A DNA stretch of 64,000 nt. It comes from an uncultured Pelagibacteraceae bacterium. GTDB lineage: Bacteria; Pseudomonadota; Alphaproteobacteria; Pelagibacterales; Pelagibacteraceae. Under the pieces are notes generated by a model. That model did not search any database and was not told the DNA's origin. It saw nothing but the letters and a program-made list of their open reading frames with translations. The translations under genes were made by a program, and so were the position numbers. The stretch covers positions 124,001-188,000 of the forward strand of contig CACJHW010000002.1 of the NCBI GenBank assembly GCA_902593285.1, in the 5' to 3' direction. Below, piece after piece: positions 51,627-59,828 of this stretch; positions within the stretch are counted from its first letter, which is position 1; every line of letters begins with the position of its first letter.

Positions 51627-53676
51627 ATATTATTAAAAATTTAGCATTTTCTATTAGCTGATTTACATACCAATTTCCTTCATCAGTAAAATTCATAAAA
51701 AAAGGTAAAATAATTTTCAATGATAATATTAAATAAATTACTCTTAAATGATTAACATTATTTAAATATTTTGAAAGTATAATTATAAAAACAACAAATA
51801 TTAATCCAGTTGCAATTTCTAAAAACCTGGATCTTGCAGCTACAAAATAATCACCAGCTATCATATCGTTAAAAAATAAAGAAAAAATAAAAATGAAAAG
51901 GCTAATTGAATATAAAAACAAAATATATTTATCAGATGCATTTTTATTATTTTTTAAATTTATTTTATTAATGAAATAAGAATTAAACGCTAAAACTACA
52001 AAAATAAAACCCAAACCTAATATTAAACGTTTTAAACCACCAGAACAATGATAAGTTGGAATGCCGGTGATAGAGTGTTGAATTTCTGCCCTTTGAGTAC
52101 AAATATTTTTTAATTCATAAACATTCTTCTCCTCAAAATGAATTAATTCACGATAAATGTATATACCCTGAGTTAATAATTTATTTACATAAGAGAAATT
52201 AGATAAAATTTTTTCATTTATAACTATAAATAAATCGATATTGTTTATTGAAGTTGGTATTAAAAATTTAAATGAAAATATATTTCCAAAAAAAATTAAA
52301 ATAATTAAAAAACAAAATGTAATTAAGCATAACTTAAAAAAATTATTTTGATTGAAAGATTTTACAGAGTAATTAATTGAGTAAATATTTACTACGCTTA
52401 AAATGAGTGGAATTATTAAAATATATGGTGCTAATTCAAATAATTCTATATTCTCACCAATTAATGCGTAGGTTATAAAAATTAAAATTATGCACAAAAT
52501 AATATTTATATTAAATCCATATTGCAGAATTTTTTGAAATTTTTTAAGTATCTTAATTGAACCTATTTCATTATTTAATATAAAAATAGCAAAAAGCATG
52601 TATAAAAATATATGTTGAATCCCAAGCGAAGCAGTTCCAATTAAAAAAAATGTTACAGAAATATTATTTATTATAAGGTTTTTTTTATCTGATCTGAAGA
52701 AGTAACAAATAGTTATAAATATAAATAAAATTAAACCTGACGATCTATAGGCGTGTATCGAAAGTATAGAAGGGTTACCAGCAGCATAAAGAAGTGGATT
52801 AAAAAAGTAATGTGCAGATAAATTTGTAGTAAAAATTATTAAAGTATAAAATATACATTTAGTTTTTGAATTTTCAAAAAATCTAAAACAAATGTATATT
52901 AAACATATTGAACTTAATTTTGTAAAAGCCTGAAAACACCACATTACCTGAAATGATGTTTTTTCAATATTTGTAGTGTAAAAAAAATCTTGCAAAAAAT
53001 ATATAAGTGGGAAAATAAATAACTCCTCAAAATAATGCGTGCCTATTATTGGAACATATTCATAAATTAATATATTTTTGATAATTTTTTGATAGCCATA
53101 TGAATAAAAAGCATCACCAACAATATGATGTCCACCTAGATATACTTGTAACAATAATAAAATAAATAATATCGATATTAATGATAAATTTAATTTTGTA
53201 TTGGAGAAAAAATAAAAATAGATTTTGGAAATATTATAAAAATAAAAAAAAATAAAAAAAACAATATATGTAGAAAAGAGTATATTTAAATTTTCAATAG
53301 ATAAATTTAATGATAGAAATCTATAGACTCCTACAAATATAATACAACCAATTGTAAAAGCTCCTAAATATAATAATATATTTCTTTCGTAACCTTCAAA
53401 TTTATTAATTACAAATTGAATTGGTGAATACTTTAAACAAATCTCTCCCAATGAACAAATTGTAAAAAAAAAAAAGATAGATAAAATTATATTTACATAA
53501 GATATATTTTGTAAAACAATATGAAGTATCCCTGTATGTTTTAACTCGTTTAAACCTATTTCATTAAAATTTCTTATTTCAGTTGCAAAACTAGATCCCT
53601 CAAAAGAAGTAAAACTTATTATTACAAAGAAAATATTTATAGCAACGAATGAATAAAGGATAATATTATTTTTCAT
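51619..53676 (-). CDS. Large multi-pass membrane protein, unknown function
   Basis: 685 residues with a dozen or more hydrophobic helices and an N-terminal signal-anchor-like segment. No catalytic motif was recognised. The polytopic layout with a large loop near residues 490-560 (with several cysteines: NICTQRAEIQ, TYHCSGG) would fit a GT-C type glycosyltransferase or polysaccharide polymerase, and the gene begins an island of glycan genes, but this is inference. It is very AT-rich, with long A/T runs (12 A's at 53464-53475). Confidence 0.5.
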   Translation of the reverse strand: MKNNIILYSFVAINIFFVIISFTSFEGSSFATEIRNFNEIGLNELKHTGILHIVLQNISYVNIILSIFFFFTICSLGEICLKYSPIQFVINKFEGYERNILLYLGAFTIGCIIFVGVYRFLSLNLSIENLNILFSTYIVFFIFFYFYNISKIYFYFFSNTKLNLSLISILFILLLLQVYLGGHHIVGDAFYSYGYQKIIKNILIYEYVPIIGTHYFEELFIFPLIYFLQDFFYTTNIEKTSFQVMWCFQAFTKLSSICLIYICFRFFENSKTKCIFYTLIIFTTNLSAHYFFNPLLYAAGNPSILSIHAYRSSGLILFIFITICYFFRSDKKNLIINNISVTFFLIGTASLGIQHIFLYMLFAIFILNNEIGSIKILKKFQKILQYGFNINIILCIILIFITYALIGENIELFELAPYILIIPLILSVVNIYSINYSVKSFNQNNFFKLCLITFCFLIILIFFGNIFSFKFLIPTSINNIDLFIVINEKILSNFSYVNKLLTQGIYIYRELIHFEEKNVYELKNICTQRAEIQHSITGIPTYHCSGGLKRLILGLGFIFVVLAFNSYFINKINLKNNKNASDKYILFLYSISLFIFIFSLFFNDMIAGDYFVAARSRFLEIATGLIFVVFIIILSKYLNNVNHLRVIYLILSLKIILPFFMNFTDEGNWYVNQLIENAKFLIIFN

Positions 53677-53698
53677 TCCAATTAATTAAAAATTTAGA

Positions 53699-54688
53699 TC
53701 ATTTCAGTTTTCTATTAATTACCTCAACTAAATATTTAACAATAAAAAAGTTAAAATTATAATGTTGATTAATTTTTTTAATTAAATTCTCGTATTCTTT
53801 TGTTTTATAATGATAATGAGCAGCTAATTTAAATTTTAAGTCTTTACTTGAATTTGCATTTGACCAACGCCTCCATTTTCCTTTTTTTATCACTAGGTTT
53901 GCGAACATATTAATTTCCTTGATATACTTATATTTTCTAGAGATATTTAAAAGCAACATATTCTCTAGGTAACTTAATTCAGGGGCTATATTGAAATTTT
54001 TAATTCCCAAACTTATTTTTTTTTTTAAATTATGTTCAGATAAAAAATCACAATTATGATCTTTAATCTCTAATCCATAACTTTTTGTTTTTTTTGTTAT
54101 AAACTCATAGTCTTTTTTATTAAACTTAATATAATTTTTTCCATTATTAATGAAAGATTTGGTATAACTTACAATATATTTTTTATTTTTTTCAAATTTT
54201 GAAAAAAATTCAAGATCATTTAAATATTTTTTTTTATCTAGATTCATCATTTTTTTTTCTTCCCCAAACTCTATCATAATTTTTTTATTAGCAGATATTA
54301 TGCTGTTAATAAAATGTTCAGAGTCTTTGTATCGATATTTGAAATTTTCAGGATCAAGATGAATTATATTGAAAAGCAGTTCTGCGTCTTCATTAAGACT
54401 TTCTAAGGAATTCGAATAAGCTTTTTTATAAGATAGTTTTTTTTCTGTATTATTTTTATATATTCCACCGTGATCTCTGCATATCAGAATTTTTTTATTA
54501 TTCTTTTTTATATAATTTATAAATTTTTTTTTATTATTATATAAATATGAATTTCCAAATCTTTTATTTTCAACTTGATCTCTAGATACAATAATACCTA
54601 ATTTGTTTGGGTGAAATTTATCGTATGTTAGAATTGCGTCCAAAACATTTTTTGTTTGTGGTCCTATAAATAGTTTGAAATTAGACAT
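53699..54688 (-). CDS. TIM-barrel sugar-phosphate protein, distantly GatZ/KbaZ-like
   Basis: 329 residues. The order of motifs recalls the tagatose-bisphosphate aldolase accessory family: ICRDHGG (about 68), LLFNIIHLDPEN, IMIEFGEE, LEIKDHNCDFLSEHNLKKK, and LGIKNFNIAPELSYLEN near the end of the barrel. The protein is shorter than GatZ (about 420) and Lys-rich. A role in modifying sugars for the surrounding glycan cluster is inferred. It lies 22 bp from the membrane-protein gene and 47 bp from the tRNA-like gene. Confidence 0.45.
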   Translation of the reverse strand: MSNFKLFIGPQTKNVLDAILTYDKFHPNKLGIIVSRDQVENKRFGNSYLYNNKKKFINYIKKNNKKILICRDHGGIYKNNTEKKLSYKKAYSNSLESLNEDAELLFNIIHLDPENFKYRYKDSEHFINSIISANKKIMIEFGEEKKMMNLDKKKYLNDLEFFSKFEKNKKYIVSYTKSFINNGKNYIKFNKKDYEFITKKTKSYGLEIKDHNCDFLSEHNLKKKISLGIKNFNIAPELSYLENMLLLNISRKYKYIKEINMFANLVIKKGKWRRWSNANSSKDLKFKLAAHYHYKTKEYENLIKKINQHYNFNFFIVKYLVEVINRKLK

Positions 54689-54735
54689 TAAAAATTTATA
54701 GTTTATGCTATATAAAAATCAATAAAATTCAAAAC

Positions 54736-54810
54736 GGGAGCTTAGCTCAATAGTAGAGTGCTCGATTGACATTCGAGAGGTAGATGGAGCGTAACCATCA
54801 GTTCCCACCA
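54736..54810 (+). tRNA. tRNA-Val (GAC)-like gene with aberrant D- and T-loops
   Basis: 75 nt. Acceptor GGGAGCT/AGTTCCC pairs with one G-U, and discriminator A plus encoded CCA follow. Anticodon stem CTCGA/TCGAG is perfect with loop TTGACAT (GAC, valine). D-stem GCTC/GAGT holds a 7-nt loop AATAGTA with a single G, where GG is usual. T-stem GATGG/CCATC is perfect but its loop is AGCGTAA instead of the near-universal TTCRANY. Stems intact with loops altered suggest selection for structure rather than simple decay. It is either a divergent functional tRNA or a tRNA-like element. It lies between minus-strand glycan genes. Confidence 0.7.
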
Positions 54811-54836
54811 TTAAATGAAATTAAAAGTTTAAATTT

Positions 54837-55625
54837 TTAAAAGTTATATTCCTTAAATCGAAATTTATTATTTTTTTCTATAAAAAAATTTTGATTTAAA
54901 GAAAATTTAAATAAGGAAATTAAAAATATGAAAACATATGAAATTGGTTTTAAATGTGATTTAACATTGCCTTCTTTCCAATAAATTGGAATTTCATCAT
55001 AGTTTAAATTTAGTTTAAATATTTTAATATTAAAAAAATGTGGAAAGTGTGAACCGTTTGTTAAATTGTTTATTCTAAGTTTTTTAAACTTTTTAATAAT
55101 TTTTTTTTTTATTATGTAAGTACTTTGTCCAGGATCAGAAAAGTATGTTTTTGTAATTATTTTTGTTATTTTTATAAACAATTTATTAAAGAGAACCCTA
55201 AGTTTACTGTATTTTAAGGTAGAATTTTTCATCAAAAAACGTGAAAAAAGGTAGTAATCTTTTCTTGAAACTATATTTTTCTTAACATCATTAAGAACAC
55301 TCTTTACATTATATCTTCCTGAAGTTCCCAAATTTAGAAGATAATCAAATTTTTCGTTTTTTAATAAAGAGAATAAAATTTTTTGACTACCACCAAAACC
55401 ATAGTTTTGATTGTTAATAATAAGTTTTAATTTTATTTTACTTAAATATTTTATTTTTTTAATTATTGCTAATTTTTGTTTAATTGAATTTTCTGAATTA
55501 TTATCAATAATTATTATTTTTATTATATTTAATTTTGAATTATTTATATCAGAAATAATTTTATTTAAATTTTTAAAAGAATTATAAACAGATAGATTAA
55601 CAACAATTTTTGGTTTTTTATTCAT
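54837..55625 (-). CDS. Family 2-like glycosyltransferase
   Basis: 262 residues with a GT-A start VVNLSVYNSFKNLNKIISDI, IIIIDNNSEN, and NNQNYGFGGSQK. Where GT2 enzymes usually have a D-x-D-like metal motif the sequence reads LLNLGTSGRYNVKSV, so the metal site is changed or absent. A later GQSTYIIKK and a C-terminal hydrophobic helix (SYVFIFLISLFKFSLN) resemble polyprenyl-phosphate sugar transferases. Very Lys/Asn/Ile-rich; 11 consecutive A's on the coding strand lie near 55100-55110. It diverges from the methyltransferase gene by 45 bp. Confidence 0.65.
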   Translation of the reverse strand: MNKKPKIVVNLSVYNSFKNLNKIISDINNSKLNIIKIIIIDNNSENSIKQKLAIIKKIKYLSKIKLKLIINNQNYGFGGSQKILFSLLKNEKFDYLLNLGTSGRYNVKSVLNDVKKNIVSRKDYYLFSRFLMKNSTLKYSKLRVLFNKLFIKITKIITKTYFSDPGQSTYIIKKKIIKKFKKLRINNLTNGSHFPHFFNIKIFKLNLNYDEIPIYWKEGNVKSHLKPISYVFIFLISLFKFSLNQNFFIEKNNKFRFKEYNF

Positions 55626-55670
55626 TTAAAAATATTATATTAAATTAATAACTAAATTAAGTATTTATTC

Positions 55671-56819
55671 ATGATAGATATAGATAAAAAATTAATTTGT
55701 CCGCTAACTAATTCTAAAGAGTTTATAAAAATTTTTTCAATAAAAAAATTTCCAATTTTTATGGGTGTAGTTGGAAAAAATTATGAACCCGAATTTAAGG
55801 ATATGAATTTTATGATAAACAAAAAATCAGGTTCAGTTCAAATATATCCAAGAGTTCCACTTAAAAAATTATATTTTAAATCTCATGGTTCAGGAAAAGT
55901 CGGCAAAGTTTGGAGCGATCACCATAAAAATTTTTTTATTTTTGCAAAAAAATATTTAAACAAAAATATTTTAGAAATAGGAGGAGGTCACAATTCAATA
56001 TCAAATATGTTTAATAATTTAAAACAAAAAAATAAAAGTATAGATTTAATGTCATTTGATCCCAATGGAAAAAGATTAAAAAATATTAAGCACAAGTTGT
56101 TTAATGATTTTTTTAATATTAAAAATATTAAAAAGTATAATGTGAAGTCTGATAAAAATTTAATTCTTCATTCTCATTTGATTGAGCATGTTTATTCACC
56201 CAAAAAATTTTTATTGTTGGTAAATAGTCTTTTAGATAAAAATGGGTACCATATATTTAGTGTACCCAATCTAAATAAAATGATTTTAAATGGTTTTTCA
56301 AATGCAGTTAATTTTGAACACCCTTTTTTTTTAGATGAAACAGCCATAGATATCCTATTAAAAGAGACTGGATTTAAGATAATTAAAAAAAAGTATTTTA
56401 AATCAAGTCATTCAATTTTCTACCTTACAAAAAAAAGTACTAAAAAAATAAAAAAAAAATACAATTTTTTTTCAAGAAATAAAAAAATTTTTTTAAACCT
56501 AAAGAAAAAGTGGCAGAATGACGTAAAGGTTTTAAATAATAAGATTAAAAATAAAAAAAATATTTTTATATTTGGTGCACATATTTTTTCTCAAAATTTA
56601 ATTTTTAATGGATTAAATTTAGAAAAGATAAAATTTATCATAGATAACGATATTGATAAAAGAAATAGGTACTTATATGGTACAAGTCTTCAAGTCAAGA
56701 GTCCAAGCATATTAAGAAATTTTAAAAAGCCAATCGTTATATTACGAGCAGGGGCTTATAATAATGAAATTAAAAATAGTATTCTTAAAAATATTAATAA
56801 GAGTACTGTCTTTTTATAA
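55671..56819 (+). CDS. SAM-dependent methyltransferase of the sugar C-methyltransferase type
   Basis: 382 residues; the only plus-strand gene in the glycan island. A central class I methyltransferase domain has NILEIGGGHNSISNMF, LILHSHLIEHVYSPKKFL, and GYHIFSVPNL. A C-terminal Rossmann-like domain (NIFIFGAHIFSQNL, IKFIIDNDIDKRNRYLYGTSLQV) is the layout of TylCIII/NovU-type C-methyltransferases. The N-terminal zinc-type region is only suggested by LICPLTNSKEF, with too few cysteines for a full site. Probably methylates an NDP-sugar. Confidence 0.68.
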   Translation: MIDIDKKLICPLTNSKEFIKIFSIKKFPIFMGVVGKNYEPEFKDMNFMINKKSGSVQIYPRVPLKKLYFKSHGSGKVGKVWSDHHKNFFIFAKKYLNKNILEIGGGHNSISNMFNNLKQKNKSIDLMSFDPNGKRLKNIKHKLFNDFFNIKNIKKYNVKSDKNLILHSHLIEHVYSPKKFLLLVNSLLDKNGYHIFSVPNLNKMILNGFSNAVNFEHPFFLDETAIDILLKETGFKIIKKKYFKSSHSIFYLTKKSTKKIKKKYNFFSRNKKIFLNLKKKWQNDVKVLNNKIKNKKNIFIFGAHIFSQNLIFNGLNLEKIKFIIDNDIDKRNRYLYGTSLQVKSPSILRNFKKPIVILRAGAYNNEIKNSILKNINKSTVFL

Positions 56820-56841
56820 AATATAGTGTTTGAAGTAATAA

Positions 56842-57354
56842 TTATTTTATAAATTTTTTTGATTTAATAAATTTTAATAAATTTTTTTCTTTGAACATAA
56901 ATCCTTTAATGCCTGATTTTTTTGCAAATAACATATCTGTATATTGATCTCCAATCATAAATGATTTTTTTTTATCTACTTTCCATTTGGAATTAATTAT
57001 TTTGAACATACCGTTATTTGGTTTTCTTAGAACACTGATTTTTTTATACTTTTTAACTTTGCCATCTTTATGGAAAGGACAAAAGAGTATTTTATCTAAT
57101 TTACTATCTTTTTTTTTTAATAAATCTTGAAGATATTTATGTAATTTGTTCACATCACTTATTTTAAAATATCCTCTAGCAACTCCAGACTGATTGCTTA
57201 CTAATACCACTTTAAAATTGAGAGATTTTAAATATACAATTGCTTTTAAAGAGCCTGGCAGTAACTTAAAATCTTTAATTTTGCCAATATATCCATTGTT
57301 AAGATTATTTTTATTAATTACCCCATCTCTATCTAAAAAAGCGACTTTAAACAT
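56842..57354 (-). CDS. gmhB: HAD phosphatase, GmhB/histidinol-phosphatase-like
   Basis: 170 residues. The HAD nucleophile motif FLDRDGVINKN has D8 and D10. Then VVLVSNQSGVARGYF (motif II), RKPNNGMF, and SFMIGDQYTDMLFAKKSGIKGFM (motifs III/IV). GmhB removes the 7-phosphate from heptose 1,7-bisphosphate. The zinc loop is partial: CPFH is present but the later C-x-C is missing. Given the neighbours, a sugar-phosphate substrate is likely. It ends 22 bp from the convergent methyltransferase gene. Confidence 0.72.
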   Translation of the reverse strand: MFKVAFLDRDGVINKNNLNNGYIGKIKDFKLLPGSLKAIVYLKSLNFKVVLVSNQSGVARGYFKISDVNKLHKYLQDLLKKKDSKLDKILFCPFHKDGKVKKYKKISVLRKPNNGMFKIINSKWKVDKKKSFMIGDQYTDMLFAKKSGIKGFMFKEKNLLKFIKSKKFIK

Positions 57355-57375
57355 ATCTGTAATAAGTTTTTTAAA

Positions 57376-58926
57376 TCATTGAGTATTTTTTTCTAACATT
57401 TTTTTTCCTAGAAAATATAAAAATAGAGAATAAGGATGGTGATGTAGTGGGGCAATATTTAAGAAAATTAAAGCAGTTATAATTCTTACTTTAATTAAAT
57501 CAAAATTATTTTCTATTAACCATTTTTCAAAATATTTTAGGCAAATTTTATGACTTTTTTTTCTTCGTATTTTTAAGAATACATTATTTTTATTTATTTT
57601 GATTTGGAAATTATTTGCATTTATTTGATTGTGATCAACAATTAAACCATGCATAAGTTTTCCTAAATCATAATACAAATCACCTTTATCCAAATTTTTT
57701 TCAAATTCTTGCCTCCAATCTAATAGCGTTATTTTTTTATCATTATTCATAATAATATTTTCAAAGTGCAGGTCACCGTGAAACCTTGAAGAAATACCAT
57801 TTGATAATTTCTGCCAATCAGTTTTCTTGAATAAAGTGCTAATACTCGGAATTTTTTTATTATTTATGGTATTGATTGTATCATTTAGTTTGTATCTTTT
57901 ATGGAGCATTTTAATTCTTAAGCGTGTTTTATCTTTATAAAATTTAATACAATCTGATCTAAATTTTATATTATTTCTTGGTTTATTTATTTTCCAAAAT
58001 TTTTTTAAAAAACTTAATAGTATTTTAAATTTTTTAAGAGAGAGATTTTTTGAAAACACATTTCCTTTTATATATTTGTAAGCATACATATTTTTTTCAA
58101 TATTAACCAATTTGGGAACAAAATTTTTTAATAATAATGATCTTTTAGCTCTTTTTTTTATAAAATTTTTATCAGAGGAAAATTTAATAACTAAATTATT
58201 GATAAACCATATAGTTTCATTACTTTTGTTTAAAATATTATGATCATTTTTTTTTGAATATTTTTTTTTAATTTTTTCGTAATTATCTGTTGATCCTGTG
58301 TCATCCCACATTAACTTTTTACAAAATACACTTTTACTTTTTATTAATTTATTTATAGCCAGTACCTCTCCTTGATTTATTGAATTATTAAAATTTTTTT
58401 TAGTCTCTTTCCAAAAAAATTTATAATCTTTAATAAATGCGACACCAATATATGTTTTTTTATTTTTAAATTTTTTACTTTTTTCGTTTATTTTTAATAA
58501 CTTTTTTTTTTTAATATCTAAAGATCTATAATTAGTTCCAGCTGATTTATTTGAATATCCAACCCAATTGTAATTTTGAGATATATTAAATTTTTTTATT
58601 AAAGCATCACATGAAATAAATAAAAAAGGATTTTGCAAAAATTTACTTGATTTTAATAGTGTTAAACCTAATCCTGATTTTTTTCCCTCGAATGGTCTGA
58701 CATTAACAAATTTTATGTTTCTGTTCTTGTGAGCTATATTCATGTATTCTTTAACAATATTTCCTTTATATCCTAACGCGATAACAAATTTTGTATTTAA
58801 AGGAAATTTCTCAATTATATGAGATATGATGGGTTTATTGTTTAAATCTAATAAAGATTTATTTAAATATTTTGTTTTGTCTTTTAATCTCTCTCCAAGT
58901 CCAGCCGTAGGAATAAAAACTATCAT
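57376..58926 (-). CDS. Bifunctional nucleotidyltransferase-kinase fusion
   Basis: 516 residues in two domains. Residues 1-230 form a sugar/choline-type nucleotidyltransferase: PTAGLGERL at 6-14, then TKYLNKSLLDLNNKPIISHII, FVIALGYKGNIVKEY, LFISCDALI, and WDDTGSTDNYEKI. Residues from about 245 form an aminoglycoside/choline-kinase-like phosphotransferase with catalytic loop FHGDLHFENIIMN (about 383-395) and LLDWRQEFEKNL. So one protein may phosphorylate and then activate a small molecule. The order suggests that the kinase product is the nucleotidyltransferase substrate. No fused partner was identified by name. Confidence 0.65.
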   Translation of the reverse strand: MIVFIPTAGLGERLKDKTKYLNKSLLDLNNKPIISHIIEKFPLNTKFVIALGYKGNIVKEYMNIAHKNRNIKFVNVRPFEGKKSGLGLTLLKSSKFLQNPFLFISCDALIKKFNISQNYNWVGYSNKSAGTNYRSLDIKKKKLLKINEKSKKFKNKKTYIGVAFIKDYKFFWKETKKNFNNSINQGEVLAINKLIKSKSVFCKKLMWDDTGSTDNYEKIKKKYSKKNDHNILNKSNETIWFINNLVIKFSSDKNFIKKRAKRSLLLKNFVPKLVNIEKNMYAYKYIKGNVFSKNLSLKKFKILLSFLKKFWKINKPRNNIKFRSDCIKFYKDKTRLRIKMLHKRYKLNDTINTINNKKIPSISTLFKKTDWQKLSNGISSRFHGDLHFENIIMNNDKKITLLDWRQEFEKNLDKGDLYYDLGKLMHGLIVDHNQINANNFQIKINKNNVFLKIRRKKSHKICLKYFEKWLIENNFDLIKVRIITALIFLNIAPLHHHPYSLFLYFLGKKMLEKNTQ

Positions 58927-58928
58927 TA

Positions 58929-59270
58929 TTATTTTCTGTAATAATCGTCTTCTATTCTAACAACATCTTTCATTTGAGGTGTGCTCGCCTCTAGATAAAA
59001 ACAATCCGAAATTGCTTCCATTCTATGAATTATTTTTGGATTAATTGTAATACTTGAGCCTTTTTTATATATTTTTGATTTAAGATTTTCTTTATTTTTA
59101 CCAGTATAAATTTTCAATTTCCCACTCAATATATATACAGTCTCTCTCTTTTTTTTGTGATATTGCAGACTGCAACGATTATTTTTTTTCATAAATAATT
59201 TTTTCAATAAATAATTTTTATTTATTTCTAAAACTTCTTCATATCCCCAAGGTTTTTTAATTTTTTTCAT
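58929..59270 (-). CDS. Mannose-6-phosphate isomerase-like cupin
   Basis: 113 residues with the type II phosphomannose isomerase cupin pattern: KKPWGYEEVLEINKNY, NNRCSLQYHKKKRETVYILSGKL (metal-ligand region Q-x-H...E), and SITINPKIIHRMEA. Only the isomerase cupin is present, without the guanylyltransferase domain, although the adjacent gene supplies a nucleotidyltransferase. It lies 2 nt upstream of that gene and is probably first in its operon. Confidence 0.75.
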   Translation of the reverse strand: MKKIKKPWGYEEVLEINKNYLLKKLFMKKNNRCSLQYHKKKRETVYILSGKLKIYTGKNKENLKSKIYKKGSSITINPKIIHRMEAISDCFYLEASTPQMKDVVRIEDDYYRK

Positions 59271-59300
59271 ATAATTTTTTAATTTTGTTAAAAATGAATT

Positions 59301-59789
59301 TTAAAAATAGTTTTTATTAAACTTTAAGTTATATAATTTATACAAGCTTTCAAAAATTGTTGAGAATAAAAATGTTGAAATTAAACTGTAACCAAAAAAA
59401 GGTAACGCTAAGATATAGCAACTTAAAATACCACCTAAGCTATACCCATAACTGCCTCCCAACCAAACTCCAAAATTAGTTATTAGAAAAAAAATTACAG
59501 CCCCAGTAAGTGCGCCTGTTAATCTAAATAAAAAAGATTTATTAAAGTATCTAGATAATAAACCGATGATTACTACACTGCCCCACGTAAATAAGATTGT
59601 AGAATGAAAACCAATAATTAAATCAGTTACAAAGAAAGCAACCAAAACACTCGGGATATACCTTGAGCCTAAAGCTGCTGGAACATAAAAACTTAATGCT
59701 ATTAAGCTGGTAAAGTTTGGAGGATGAGGAATAAATCTGGTTAAAGATAAAGCTAAAAAAATACCTACTGATATTTTTAAATAATTCAT
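59301..59789 (-). CDS. DUF6580-like membrane protein, candidate cobalamin/precursor transporter component
   Basis: 162 residues from the ATG at 59787-59789 (a TTG three codons upstream is open). Five to six membrane helices; motifs TRFIPHPPNFTSLIALSF, TDLIIGFHSTILF, and NFGVWLGG followed by a CYILALPFFGYSL helix fit the DUF6580 pattern as I recall it. It is 39 bp after the riboswitch-controlled btuB gene on the same strand, so it is likely in the B12 regulon. Size and topology resemble ECF-type substrate-binding proteins; this is inference only. Confidence 0.65.
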   Translation of the reverse strand: MNYLKISVGIFLALSLTRFIPHPPNFTSLIALSFYVPAALGSRYIPSVLVAFFVTDLIIGFHSTILFTWGSVVIIGLLSRYFNKSFLFRLTGALTGAVIFFLITNFGVWLGGSYGYSLGGILSCYILALPFFGYSLISTFLFSTIFESLYKLYNLKFNKNYF

Positions 59790-59828
59790 AACTCTCAATT
59801 ACTATATAAATGATAATAAATAACTCAA

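Noticed and set aside
53464-53475. Long A/T runs (11-12 nt) in glycan-island genes as phase-variation switches
   Set aside because: Runs of 10-11 T or A occur in core genes too (for example in the midA and pgeF genes), so they look like a result of base composition, not an island-specific switch.
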